Source of the DNA: Brevibacillus fluminis
GTDB lineage: Bacteria > Bacillota > Bacilli > Brevibacillales > Brevibacillaceae
DNA: 64,000 nucleotides
Assembly: GCF_003710825.1 (NCBI RefSeq)
Contig: NZ_RHHQ01000020.1
Coordinates: 111,141 to 175,140, forward strand
Direction of reading: 5' to 3'
The notes under the pieces were generated by a model. It did no database searches and was not told the DNA's origin. It saw only the letters and a list, made by a program, of their open reading frames with translations. Made by a program: the position numbers and the translations under genes. Positions within the stretch are counted from its first letter, which is position 1, and the number at the start of each line of letters is the position of its first letter. Positions 16,297-24,112 of this stretch are shown one piece after another.

Positions 16297-16716
16297 TCAA
16301 ATGTTGTTTTGCATTCGCTGGAGAAAATCAGCTAAGACCTGCGTTTCACCCTCGCTAAAGCCGTCCAGAATCTGCTGGATAAAATTTCGTTTCTCGTTTT
16401 TGTACCCTTCAATCCGATTATGCCCTTCATCGGACAGACGAACGAAGGTTTCACGGTTATCATGCGGATTTCTTTGCCTAGTCACCATGCCATCCGCTTC
16501 CAGTTGCTTTAGGTGGCGTGTAATAGCGGCACTGTCGATATTGATGTGCTTTTGCAGCTGGGACTGATTGATCACGTTGCTTTCGCAAAGGGTCTGCAAG
16601 ATCGCAAGACGAGTAGAGCTGATTCCGGTACAGCGTTCGAACTTGGGACTGATTTTATTCGTTAATCCAATGAGCAGAGTCAAAATCTGCTCCTCTTCAA
16701 ATTCCTTGCGTGTCAT
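16297..16716 (-). CDS. MarR-family transcriptional regulator
   Basis: 139 residues, a winged-helix MarR protein: STRLAILQTLCE, the recognition helix INIDSAAITRHLKQLEADGMV, and the wing RNPHDNRETFVRLS. ATG 16716 follows GGGAGG; a longer start is possible but has no site. There is one Cys (in ERCTGIS, ~res 46) and another in LQTLCES, so a redox switch as in MhqR/YodB relatives is conceivable. It most likely represses its own operon through the palindromes just upstream. Confidence 0.88.
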   Translation of the reverse strand: MTRKEFEEEQILTLLIGLTNKISPKFERCTGISSTRLAILQTLCESNVINQSQLQKHINIDSAAITRHLKQLEADGMVTRQRNPHDNRETFVRLSDEGHNRIEGYKNEKRNFIQQILDGFSEGETQVLADFLQRMQNNI

Positions 16717-16765
16717 ATAAAATGCCTCCCGGGGGCACCAAGAATAGAAACACAGCCAGTCGTGC

Positions 16766-16810
16766 ATCAATCATTGATCTATCAACATTTGACTCATCAA
16801 TAGTTGATAG
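16766..16810. promoter_or_regulatory. Candidate MarR operators
   Basis: ATCAATCATTGAT at 16766-16778 is a perfect 13-bp palindrome. CTATCAAC (16779-16786) and GTTGATAG (16803-16810) form a second perfect inverted repeat. Both share the core ATCAA/TTGAT, lie in the presumed promoter of the marR operon and match the style of MarR sites. Confidence 0.65.
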
Positions 16811-16856
16811 CTCAATTACTATATCATCTTATTTCATCGTTTGCAACCAACGACAA

Positions 16857-16892
16857 AAACATCCGCCCGGAACCGCAGCGGATGTTTTTATC
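16857..16892. terminator. Terminator of tatA
   Basis: AACATCCGC and GCGGATGTT arms with T's beyond, just after the minus-strand stop at 16902. Confidence 0.85.
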
Positions 16893-16901
16893 ATTGTCCG
16901 A

Positions 16902-17192
16902 TCATACCTGCTTTGTTGGCTGTGCGGCCGCCTTGCTCTCCGCTTCCATCTGCGCACGAATCTCCTTCTCGATTTGCACGCGCAATTCTTGCTCCGTTTG
17001 CTTCACCGGTGCTTTTTCTTCCACCGCGATAGCTTTGGGTGCGTCATCGCTCAACAGTCCTTGCGATGCCAGCTTGAATTCTTTCAACGTGGAGCCAACC
17101 GCCCTGCCCAGCTGTGGTAGCTTGGACGGTCCGAATAGCACAACGCCAACGAGCAATAAAAATAAAATTCCAGTCAAACTTGGGATATGCAT
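16902..17192 (-). CDS. tatA: TatA/TatE-type twin-arginine translocase subunit
   Basis: 96 residues: one N-terminal helix (ILFLLLVGVVLFG), the FGPSKLPQLGRAVG hinge and amphipathic helix, then a long acidic/coiled tail. TatA forms the pore of the Tat system, which exports folded proteins. There is no tatC next to it, so it acts with TatC made elsewhere. Monocistronic, with its own terminator. Confidence 0.9.
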   Translation of the reverse strand: MHIPSLTGILFLLLVGVVLFGPSKLPQLGRAVGSTLKEFKLASQGLLSDDAPKAIAVEEKAPVKQTEQELRVQIEKEIRAQMEAESKAAAQPTKQV

Positions 17193-17544
17193 GCTTGATC
17201 ACCTCTATTGGGCGTAGTTTCTTTCAGTATAACAGCCAATTTCGGTAGAAAAATGGAAAAACACATTATATTTGTGACAATCCTCTACGAACCGGACTCT
17301 TGATTAAACGGAAAAAACCGTGGACTGACGGCTTTCCTCATTGGCAACGCATTCATTTTTCAGAATAATTAAACTTTCATAAGTTCACATCCTCTTAACT
17401 TCAAACTCATTGAAAAACTGGAAATTTAGTAATAAAATGAAACATAGAAAAAGTCAAGTTCCAAATAAAGGAAATGAAAAATTCGACATGGGGGTACGCT
17501 GCAATATCTCTACCCTAAATCTTGCTAAGTTCAAGGAGGTCCTC
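17193..17544. other. Intergenic stretch without a convincing gene
   Basis: 352 bases, AT-rich. A small hairpin at about 17313-17335 (CCGT/ACGG with T's on the minus strand) is the only structure. An open frame in phase with the next gene starts at 17410 but has no ribosome site and composition unlike coding DNA. Confidence 0.5.
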
Positions 17545-18066
17545 ATGTACAAGCAGGTACGTACAGCATCTGAGCTTGATGTCTTCTATTCGATTGTAGA
17601 CTTTGTCTGGACGGAGAAAAGCTATGCTCGCGAGCGATTTGAAGGTACGGATAAATTTCTGCTCAAGGCGGAGGATAGCAAATGGGGCGCCGTTTTGGAA
17701 GCCTCTCCCTTGGAAAACAGCGATCCGATCATACGCGAACTGTTTTCCCCCTACATCAAAGAATTATCGGTCGTCGATATCCCGACGATTGCCGTGCTTC
17801 CACAATACCGCGGCAGTTTGGGAACGAAAGCGATCTCGCTCAGTGTGAAATACTGCGAAGAGCGTGGCTATGAACACGTAATAAGCGTGAACAATCCTGT
17901 TTTTTTCCGGGCTTTGAAAATTACATACAAGATGCCGCTCACCCGCATCGATCAAGCCATCAATTACAAGGGGTCACCGTTTATTCCGGCCATTCTGCAC
18001 ATTTCCCGCATTTATCAGAACAAATCTGACTATCCTTGGCTTTTCTACCCACAAGAAATCAACTAA
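17545..18066 (+). CDS. GNAT-fold (N-acyltransferase-like) protein
   Basis: 173 residues. The acyl-CoA binding motif of the GNAT fold is visible as PTIAVLPQYRGSLGTKAISL near residues 84-105, followed by the beta-5 strand YEHVISVNNP. It resembles N-acyl-amino-acid synthase/autoinducer-synthase-like GNATs in layout more than ribosomal acetyltransferases, but I cannot name a substrate. ATG 17545 follows AAGGAGGT by four bases. The next gene, 17 bp on, encodes a chemoreceptor-like protein, and the pair is surely cotranscribed. A link between a small acylated metabolite and its sensing is a hypothesis only. Confidence 0.65.
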   Translation: MYKQVRTASELDVFYSIVDFVWTEKSYARERFEGTDKFLLKAEDSKWGAVLEASPLENSDPIIRELFSPYIKELSVVDIPTIAVLPQYRGSLGTKAISLSVKYCEERGYEHVISVNNPVFFRALKITYKMPLTRIDQAINYKGSPFIPAILHISRIYQNKSDYPWLFYPQEIN

Positions 18067-18083
18067 AAACGGAGGCTTCCTCG

Positions 18084-19553
18084 ATGGATCGTCATCTCAT
18101 GAGCAGGCAAAATCTTTGGATTCTTCAGTTTGTCCTGGTGATTCTTACACTTTCCATGGTCACCAATCTCCTTACGGGGAACGACCTGATGTTCGTAGTC
18201 ATCGCGTCAATTATCGGCTACACTATTTTTGGCACGCTCTGGTATTTATCATTTAGCAAAAAGCTGCGCGAAAAAACCGCTACTTTTGTAAGGTACGCCA
18301 ATGTCATCATCATCGGGATTTACATTCACTTGACGATTGTGCTGGATCCGGTGCTGACAAGCTTCATGTTTCTCTTTTTCTACGTTGCGATCATGGCGAT
18401 TTATCAAAGCAAAGTGGTCAATGTGATTGCGGGCATCCTGGCTGCAAGCTCTGCTGCCTACTTCTTCCTATTTGATGCCGCAAACATTTTTCCGTCCGTG
18501 GAAATTTCGGAATTGGTCTTTACCATCGTGATCTTTGTCTTCATGATGGCGTGCTTCAATTCGCAAAGCAATTTCAACCGCGGCCTGCGCATGGAAGTGG
18601 AAGAGCAGCGCCGCAAAGCAATTGAATCGAAGGAAACGTTGGAAAAAGCATTCCAGCAAATGAACGACTCCTTAAAAGCGGTGCAGCGCTTCCAGCAAGC
18701 GCTGCACAACCAAGCGGCAGTCACGAGCGAGATGTCGACCACATTGGTCAAGAGCCTCGACCGCATGGCGGAATCGTTTAGCGAACAGATGGATCACTCC
18801 ACTGAAATCCGCAACGAAATGTCAGCGACGAACACGCGCGTCGATGAAGTGAGCAGCTCATCGCAAATGATCTACTCCTATTCCAAAGACACGCTGGAGT
18901 CAGCAGAAGCAAGCGGCGCCGAATTGGACAAGCTGGAGAAAGACCTCCACATCTTCAATCACTCAATCGAAACCGCGGCGACCTTGATGGGCCAGCTGGA
19001 GGAACGCACGGAAAGCATCGAGCGTATCATCAAAGTTGTGACGGACATTTCGCAGCAAACCAACTTGCTGGCGTTGAATGCCTCGATCGAAGCTGCGCGC
19101 GCGGGCGAGCATGGCCGCGGATTTGCGGTCGTTGCCGAGGAAGTGCGCAAGCTGGCGGAAGGCTCGAAAGACTCGACCTTATCCATCTCTGAGCTTTTGC
19201 TAGAGATCAAGTCATTCACAATCCAGGCGACCGAGCAAATCGTTAATAGCCAAGGCTTTATCCAGAAAAACCATACTAGCATGCAGAATGTGAAAACCAT
19301 TTACCATGAAATCACTCAACACATGCAAAACTTCTCTGCCAAATCGCAGCAAATGCAAGACTTCTTATTCGGCTTGCAGGCGACGATGCAAGAGGTTTAT
19401 TCCAAAGTGGATTCGGTGACCGACATTTCCCGCAACAATCATCAGCACCTCGAATCGATCTTGAAAATGATCCGCGAGCAGCACTCCGGCATTTTGCAGA
19501 TGATCCACGATTTCGACTCAATCGAAAAACAGATGAGCCAGCAAAAGCTCTAG
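18084..19553 (+). CDS. Membrane methyl-accepting chemotaxis-type receptor without periplasmic domain
   Basis: 489 residues. Six or so helices (~10-175) with very short loops form a membrane-embedded sensor. A coiled coil (~180-260) and an MCP signalling domain follow, with the canonical hairpin tip DISQQTNLLALNASIEAARAG and GRGFAVVAEEVRKLAE. No HAMP or Cache domain is evident. It would control CheA or a partner kinase, or act without flagella. Cotranscribed with the GNAT-like gene. ATG 18084 follows ACGGAGG. Confidence 0.88.
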   Translation: MDRHLMSRQNLWILQFVLVILTLSMVTNLLTGNDLMFVVIASIIGYTIFGTLWYLSFSKKLREKTATFVRYANVIIIGIYIHLTIVLDPVLTSFMFLFFYVAIMAIYQSKVVNVIAGILAASSAAYFFLFDAANIFPSVEISELVFTIVIFVFMMACFNSQSNFNRGLRMEVEEQRRKAIESKETLEKAFQQMNDSLKAVQRFQQALHNQAAVTSEMSTTLVKSLDRMAESFSEQMDHSTEIRNEMSATNTRVDEVSSSSQMIYSYSKDTLESAEASGAELDKLEKDLHIFNHSIETAATLMGQLEERTESIERIIKVVTDISQQTNLLALNASIEAARAGEHGRGFAVVAEEVRKLAEGSKDSTLSISELLLEIKSFTIQATEQIVNSQGFIQKNHTSMQNVKTIYHEITQHMQNFSAKSQQMQDFLFGLQATMQEVYSKVDSVTDISRNNHQHLESILKMIREQHSGILQMIHDFDSIEKQMSQQKL

Positions 19554-19561
19554 TGAAACCA

Positions 19562-19603
19562 ACAAGCCGCGACTGTGATACATACACAGCTCGCGGCTTG
19601 TTT
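19562..19603 (+). terminator. Terminator of the GNAT-receptor operon
   Basis: ACAAGCCGCGA and TCGCGGCTTGT arms with an inner CTGTG/CACAG pair, then TTTTAT. Confidence 0.88.
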
Positions 19604-19664
19604 TATCCCCCACTTTTTTCCTATTACCTCTTGATTACTATTTTGGAGCAATGCGTATTTATCC

Positions 19665-19694
19665 GTGACAAACCTCCTTTTCGCATGGTATAAA
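19665..19694 (+). promoter_or_regulatory. Promoter of the riboswitch transcript
   Basis: GTGACA at 19665-19670, an 18-bp spacer and TATAAA at 19689-19694, 30 bp before the riboswitch. Confidence 0.55.
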
Positions 19695-19724
19695 AGTAAT
19701 GTATTTTATCCAATTTCATGATCG

Positions 19725-19816
19725 ATTGCGAAAAAGGCAAACCATGCCGAAAGGATGGGACGCAAAGCCGTGGGTCTACGGAGGGAACCCCTCTATGATT
19801 GCCAGGTTGCCGCATT
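19725..19816 (+). ncRNA. Cyclic di-GMP-I (GEMM-I) riboswitch
   Basis: The conserved core is present: GGCAAACC, a CGAAAG tetraloop hairpin, GGGACGCAAAGCC, then a second hairpin arm GGGTCTACGG with its receptor-like partner and the closing AGGTTGCCGC. The GAAA tetraloop and GGGACGCAAAGCC are diagnostic of class I c-di-GMP aptamers. A terminator starts 17 bases later, so control is probably by transcription termination. Whether ligand turns the gene on or off cannot be decided by eye. Confidence 0.9.
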
Positions 19817-19832
19817 TTGGACCCGTCACGTC

Positions 19833-19865
19833 GATCCAAGATGCTTATGCACTTGGGTCTTTTTC
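19833..19865 (+). terminator. Riboswitch expression-platform terminator
   Basis: GATCCAAG and CTTGGGTC arms (one G-T wobble) with an inner TGC/GCA pair, then a T-run. Located between the aptamer and the start of the small gene. Confidence 0.8.
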
Positions 19866-19900
19866 TGTTTTCGATCATTGACAACCAAGGGGGACTCCTG

Positions 19901-20221
19901 TTGAGAAGAAAAGAAATAACGCCGGAAGAAGCGAAGAAAAAATATATTCGCGAATTCCTTCAGACTATTTTGAATATGAACGACCAGGATGATCCTGCCT
20001 CGATCAAAAGCCTCATCGCTATGCTGAACGGTCTTTTACGCGTTAACACGTTTATTCCCCCGACGATTGAAATCATGAGCTTTATTAAACATCAAAAACC
20101 AACGCTGTACCACGCCACAAGAAAAAGCATCACATCCACAAGTAATCTGGCGATCCTGTTTCACCTTGATGCCGACCCCAAAATCGTTGCACAGCGTTTA
20201 GAAGAATACATTTCGGATTAA
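19901..20221 (+). CDS. Small protein of unknown function under c-di-GMP control
   Basis: 106 residues. TTG 19901 is the likely start, since AAGGGGG lies five bases upstream and no ATG is available after the terminator. The sequence begins MRRKEITPEEAKKKYIREFL and is mostly helical and charged, without a signal peptide, membrane helix or cysteine. A central LRVNTFIPPTIEIMSFI segment could be an interaction surface. I do not recognise the family. The riboswitch implies a role in the motile-to-sessile or sporulation decision. Its stop overlaps the stop region of the convergent hydrolase gene by four bases. Confidence 0.75.
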   Translation: MRRKEITPEEAKKKYIREFLQTILNMNDQDDPASIKSLIAMLNGLLRVNTFIPPTIEIMSFIKHQKPTLYHATRKSITSTSNLAILFHLDADPKIVAQRLEEYISD

Positions 20222-21084
20222 CAGGTAGCTGATGAAGGCTGCGCGATTTCTGCAAGGAACGTCCTAATTTCCCTCGCAGTCGCGATTGGCTGATCGAGCG
20301 GCATGAGATGGCGAGAGTCAGCTAGCACGACTGTTTTGGTCGAGACTTTGGCTGGGACCCGTTCGATCATCTGCAGCTTCACTGAAAGCATTGGCTCTGT
20401 TTCCGCTGGCAGGAACAGGATCGGGCAACGGATGTGGCGATGCGCCTCTTCATAGCACAGATCGCACACCGTCTCCATGATTTGCAGATTAATCCGTGTG
20501 GGAATTTGATAGGCGATGCGACCATCCGGCAGCGGGTACCGCGACGTATGCTGAAACCATTTAGCAAAATACCCTTCCCACGGCACCCACCGGTGGATGT
20601 TGTCCGGAACAATGTCCTCCCCGGGTTCGAATGCTTTGATCGGCCGCTGGGCAAATTCGGCGAGAACCTCCTCACGGGTGAGATCCCGTTCGCCGTTCGG
20701 CCCGATATAGTTGATCATACCGGCATCCAGCAGACAAAGCGATGCGGTTCGCTCCGGATGAAAGGCGGCGAAAAACACGGCGAAATCACCGCCCAATGAA
20801 TTGCCGATAAGATGCGCTTTGGGAATCTGCAGTTGATCGAGCACAGCGAGAATATCACGACAAACGGTCTCAATGTCATACCCTTTATCAGCAAAATCCG
20901 ACTCCCCATGCCCCCGCAAATCCATGCATACTGGATGGTATTTGTCAGTGAAATGGGGCAACATCTCGTTCCAAATACTTGAGCGGCTCCCTTGTGGATG
21001 AAGGAAAAGCAGAGATTCTCCCTTGCGCTCGCCCTCCCAGACCTGTAATTTGGTTTGCGCGTGATAGACAGCTACACGTTTCAT
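20218..21084 (-). CDS. Alpha/beta-hydrolase-fold protein
   Basis: 288 residues. The nucleophile elbow is GNSLGG (Ser ~97), the oxyanion strand FLHPQGSRSS with DLRGHGES, and the likely catalytic His is in ADSRHLMPLDQP near the end. The fold covers esterases, lactonases, haloperoxidases and C-C hydrolases; the substrate is unknown. ATG 21084 follows GGTGAG. The gene diverges from a WYL regulator with only 45 bp between starts, so that regulator probably controls it. Confidence 0.85.
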   Translation of the reverse strand: MKRVAVYHAQTKLQVWEGERKGESLLFLHPQGSRSSIWNEMLPHFTDKYHPVCMDLRGHGESDFADKGYDIETVCRDILAVLDQLQIPKAHLIGNSLGGDFAVFFAAFHPERTASLCLLDAGMINYIGPNGERDLTREEVLAEFAQRPIKAFEPGEDIVPDNIHRWVPWEGYFAKWFQHTSRYPLPDGRIAYQIPTRINLQIMETVCDLCYEEAHRHIRCPILFLPAETEPMLSVKLQMIERVPAKVSTKTVVLADSRHLMPLDQPIATAREIRTFLAEIAQPSSATC

Positions 21085-21129
21085 GATGATCTCACCTTTC
21101 ATGGTTATTAGTAGAAAAGAGGTATCCCT

Positions 21130-22113
21130 ATGAAGCGAACGGGACGGTTGCTCGAACTGCTCTCACTCCTGAATTCCAAAAAAACCTTTACGGTAAAAGA
21201 GCTAGCCGACACCTTTTCCGTCTCCCACCGGACGATGCTTCGCGATCTTCACCTGCTGAGCGAATCCGGAGTCCCGCTGCAGGCGACACCCGGCCCTGGA
21301 GGTGGATACAGTCTCCTCCGCAAGCATACGCTTCCCCCCGTCACATTCACGCTCGAAGAGGCTGTCGCCCTGATCATTTCCTATGAATCGTTTCTCCACT
21401 ATACGGACAAGCCGTTCGAAAAAGAGACGCTTTCTGTCATCTCCAAGCTGTTCGCGATTTTGCCGCCGGAAGCGACGCAAAAAATCGAGCTGCTGCGGCA
21501 AAAAGTATTTATGCGCAACCCACGCCGCGTTACCCAGTCGCCGTTTTTGCGCCCGTTGCTCGATGCGGCGCTCGAACAACAGGCGCTTCACATCGAATAC
21601 GACTCCTTACAGCGCAAGAGCAAACGAATCATCCAGCCCTATTACCTGTACGCATTCAATGGCTATTGGTATTGTCGCTGCTTCTGCCGGCTGCGGCAAA
21701 AAAACGTTTCCTTGCGCGTCGATCGTATTCTATCGTACACCGTACTGACCGAGCCTTCTCTCCCTGCCGTGCCGCAGATAGATGACGAGCTGGAACAGCC
21801 GGAGCTGCGCCTTTTCATGCGGCTGACTGCAAAAGGCTGCAAATTGGCCGATTGGCATCATGAGCTCGGCAATCTGATCCACTATCATGAGGACGGCACA
21901 GGCACGATCGACACTGTGATTTTTACAACGGATGTCGAGTGGGTCAGCCGCTTCATCCTCGGTTTGGGTCAGGAGGCGACCGTCGAGCAGCCAGAACAAG
22001 TAATCGACTATTTGCAAACCGAACTTGACGCTTTGCAGGAACGTTATGCGAGTGGATACGGCCCATCGAATATTTCTTCCGTCATCGTAAACGGAAATGG
22101 TGACAGATCGTGA
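21130..22113 (+). CDS. HTH/WYL-domain transcriptional regulator (YafY type)
   Basis: 327 residues. An N-terminal DeoR-like winged helix (FTVKELADTFSVSHRTMLRD, then PGPGGGYSLL) precedes a WYL domain (~135-215). The usual WYL motif region is recognisable as RIIQPYYLYAFNGYWYCRC, with Y-C variation. WYL domains bind small ligands or nucleic acid and often derepress neighbouring genes. It shares a 45-bp promoter gap with the hydrolase gene. Confidence 0.88.
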   Translation: MKRTGRLLELLSLLNSKKTFTVKELADTFSVSHRTMLRDLHLLSESGVPLQATPGPGGGYSLLRKHTLPPVTFTLEEAVALIISYESFLHYTDKPFEKETLSVISKLFAILPPEATQKIELLRQKVFMRNPRRVTQSPFLRPLLDAALEQQALHIEYDSLQRKSKRIIQPYYLYAFNGYWYCRCFCRLRQKNVSLRVDRILSYTVLTEPSLPAVPQIDDELEQPELRLFMRLTAKGCKLADWHHELGNLIHYHEDGTGTIDTVIFTTDVEWVSRFILGLGQEATVEQPEQVIDYLQTELDALQERYASGYGPSNISSVIVNGNGDRS

Positions 22114-22147
22114 CAGTATTTTAAACGCTTGCTGTCAGTTTTTTTGT
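22111..22147 (+). terminator. Terminator of the WYL gene
   Basis: TGACAG and CTGTCA arms (the first overlaps the stop codon), then AGTTTTTTT. Confidence 0.65.
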
Positions 22148-22154
22148 GTAAATA

Positions 22155-22181
22155 AAAAACCAGCCACATTGGCTGGTTTGA
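22155..22181 (-). terminator. Terminator of the small export protein gene
   Basis: AAACCAGCC and GGCTGGTTT arms with a T-run when read on the minus strand. Confidence 0.8.
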
Positions 22182-22210
22182 TTGAGGAAAACTGCGTTCC
22201 TCTTGCTTAT

Positions 22211-22648
22211 TTATTTGATTGAAGCGAACCCGAGCAATCCAAGCACCCCTGCTGCCGTCAGCACGATGCTCCAGAAAATGATGAAAACGGTCATCCATCG
22301 CAGCAGTCTGGCTGGCTCGGCACCAAAGGCGATGCCGATTGCCGCCCCAAGCGGTGCCCCTGTTATCAGCGGCGACAAAAAGGCCAGACCGATCACACCA
22401 TACTTTTGCCAAACCTCCGCAATTTTCCCCTGCTTTTTGCTGGTTTTTCGCTGGTACCGTTTAATCAGCCATCCCCGCAGTGAATGCGCGAAATAAATGA
22501 CGACCACAGCGCTTGTGATCGAGCCAAGCGCGCTGACCAATGCGATCGGCACCGGATGCAGCTTCCACATAAAACCGACAAGGAGGGCGCCCCACAGCTC
22601 GAGTATCCCCGTGCCGAAAACGGTCGCCCACATGATGATATCATTCAA
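22211..22648 (-). CDS. Small multidrug-export-type membrane protein (PF06695)
   Basis: 145 residues with four predicted helices. The sequence starts IIMWATVFGTGILELWGAL and contains GVIGLAFLSPLITGAPLGAAIG, the conserved loop of the family annotated 'small multi-drug export protein' (COG2426). Biochemical support for drug export in this family is thin. Monocistronic. Confidence 0.8.
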   Translation of the reverse strand: MNDIIMWATVFGTGILELWGALLVGFMWKLHPVPIALVSALGSITSAVVVIYFAHSLRGWLIKRYQRKTSKKQGKIAEVWQKYGVIGLAFLSPLITGAPLGAAIGIAFGAEPARLLRWMTVFIIFWSIVLTAAGVLGLLGFASIK

Positions 22649-22790
22649 TCCACACGCTTCCTTTCATTCCCATCTGATAACCATTCACTTATATCTCCCT
22701 TACCATTATAGATCAAATGTTGCTAAATTAGGGAGTTTTTTAAATAAAAGTAAATAAAGTTTTAGATGGGACTGAAAGTTTCACCTGTTC

Positions 22791-23255
22791 CTACTGCGCC
22801 GCTTTGGCGAGCGTCGCAATCGTGCCGAGATGCATTGCCTCATGGGCAAACGCGAAATTTACGACCTCGCCTGCTGTCCGAAACGTCAATGGTCCCATCT
22901 CAATCGGGTTATTTAGCGTCTCATCCAATTGCGCCGGCGATACTTCATCGAGCGCCCGCAGCTGCTTCGTCAAATAGTGGAGCAATTCTTCTTTGGATGG
23001 AGGTGCTTGCGTCCAATCTGCCGGCTTCGTTCCTGTGTGAAACAAGACGCTGTACGTTTCTGGCAATTCCGTATTGAACGGAAACGCCAATGAAAAGAAA
23101 TAATCAAGAGCGACGACGATATGCCCCACATTCCAGCGGATCGTATTATTACACCCTTTCGGCTGAATGTCGAACAGCGCTTCGTCTAAAGCCCCCAACT
23201 GGTGGATGGCGATTTGGCGAACAGATTTTCCTGTGTGGATAATGGCTTGGGACAT
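22791..23255 (-). CDS. DinB-superfamily protein
   Basis: 154 residues, a four-helix bundle. The three metal-binding His of the DinB/YfiT fold are seen: one in RWNVGHIVVALDYF (~46) and two in FAHEAMHLGTI (~137 and ~141). Members include thiol transferases of the BST/bacillithiol type and many of unknown role. Not part of an operon. Confidence 0.85.
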   Translation of the reverse strand: MSQAIIHTGKSVRQIAIHQLGALDEALFDIQPKGCNNTIRWNVGHIVVALDYFFSLAFPFNTELPETYSVLFHTGTKPADWTQAPPSKEELLHYLTKQLRALDEVSPAQLDETLNNPIEMGPLTFRTAGEVVNFAFAHEAMHLGTIATLAKAAQ

Positions 23256-23403
23256 GGTTGATTCCTCCGTTTATTTGGAATTTTTTGTCTTGCATCATTT
23301 ACACCCTCAGTATACCTTTCTGCTTTTCACCCCATCAATCACGCCTTTCCGATCAAGATCAGTAGTGAAAACGATCGATGGGCTATTCTGTTCTTTTATT
23401 GAC

Positions 23404-23446
23404 ATCAGAAAACCTGGCTACGCCATGCTTTTTGGCGGAGCAGCGG
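23404..23446 (+). repeat. Dispersed hairpin repeat, copy 2
   Basis: Starts ATCAGAAAACCTGGCTACG and folds as GGCTACGCCA with TGGCGGAGC around a short T-rich loop (one mismatch). It matches copies at 365, 36743 and 49265. The rest of 23256-23538 holds no gene, only this element and a terminator. Confidence 0.7.
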
Positions 23447-23484
23447 TTGCCCTTGGATAAGCATTTTATAAATTCTTATCTGTA

Positions 23485-23513
23485 TAAAAAAATCCCCCCT
23501 TAAAATAGGGAGG
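23485..23513 (-). terminator. Terminator of the HEPN-like gene
   Basis: On the minus strand CCTCCCT pairs with AGGGGGG (one wobble), followed by ATTTTTTT. Confidence 0.75.
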
Positions 23514-23538
23514 CCGTCTTGAATGGTCCATCGTGCCG

Positions 23539-24081
23539 TTACGGGCGCTTTTCTCTGCTGTAAAAGGCCGGCGTGAATGGCAGTGTAGGTTTTGCAGGAT
23601 TCCTGGTGCGAAAATGTGTGATGCTCACATCCAGGATCGCGACAAAATGGATCAGGCAAATATGCAAAATATCGGGAAATTCATTCGGGTTAATATAATC
23701 GGGGTCACGCTTCAACACAGGGTGATGCTGCAAGGCGAAGGCAAATCGCTCCGTCTTGCGCAACATGGAGTAAAGCCGCCTGCCATCGTTCGGATTGAGA
23801 TCCTTGTCCAAATGATGGGCGAGGGAATTGCGTAGGTCATTCAGAAACAAAAACGGACGGATTTCATCTTTTTCAATGAGGCCCAATGCACTAGCGAGCC
23901 TGACTTTGTTCGGAAAATTGAGTGTTGCAGGGTCAAACGTGTCCTGATTTACACAAGCGAGCTTAATCAGCTCAATCAGCCCCGCCTCGATGAACAAATG
24001 GCCTTTTATCAGCGACACGATCGGGTCCTTCGCTTCCGTCACGCGCTCGATAAATTGATCGGGATCGATATTCAGCTTCAT
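23539..24081 (-). CDS. HEPN-like helical protein (MtlR/DUF4145-type)
   Basis: 180 residues, mostly helical. LNFPNKVRLASALGLI followed by LNDLRNSLAHHLD is the arrangement seen in MtlR-like and DUF4145 HEPN proteins. RNSLAH fits the Rx4H ribonuclease motif of active HEPN domains. No antitoxin-like small gene adjoins; the tyrosine phosphatase gene lies 31 bp upstream on the same strand. It may be a regulator without RNase activity, as MtlR is. Function not assigned. Confidence 0.55.
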   Translation of the reverse strand: MKLNIDPDQFIERVTEAKDPIVSLIKGHLFIEAGLIELIKLACVNQDTFDPATLNFPNKVRLASALGLIEKDEIRPFLFLNDLRNSLAHHLDKDLNPNDGRRLYSMLRKTERFAFALQHHPVLKRDPDYINPNEFPDILHICLIHFVAILDVSITHFRTRNPAKPTLPFTPAFYSREKRP

Positions 24082-24112
24082 CCATGACCTCTTTTCTCTT
24101 TCTATTTTGGGC

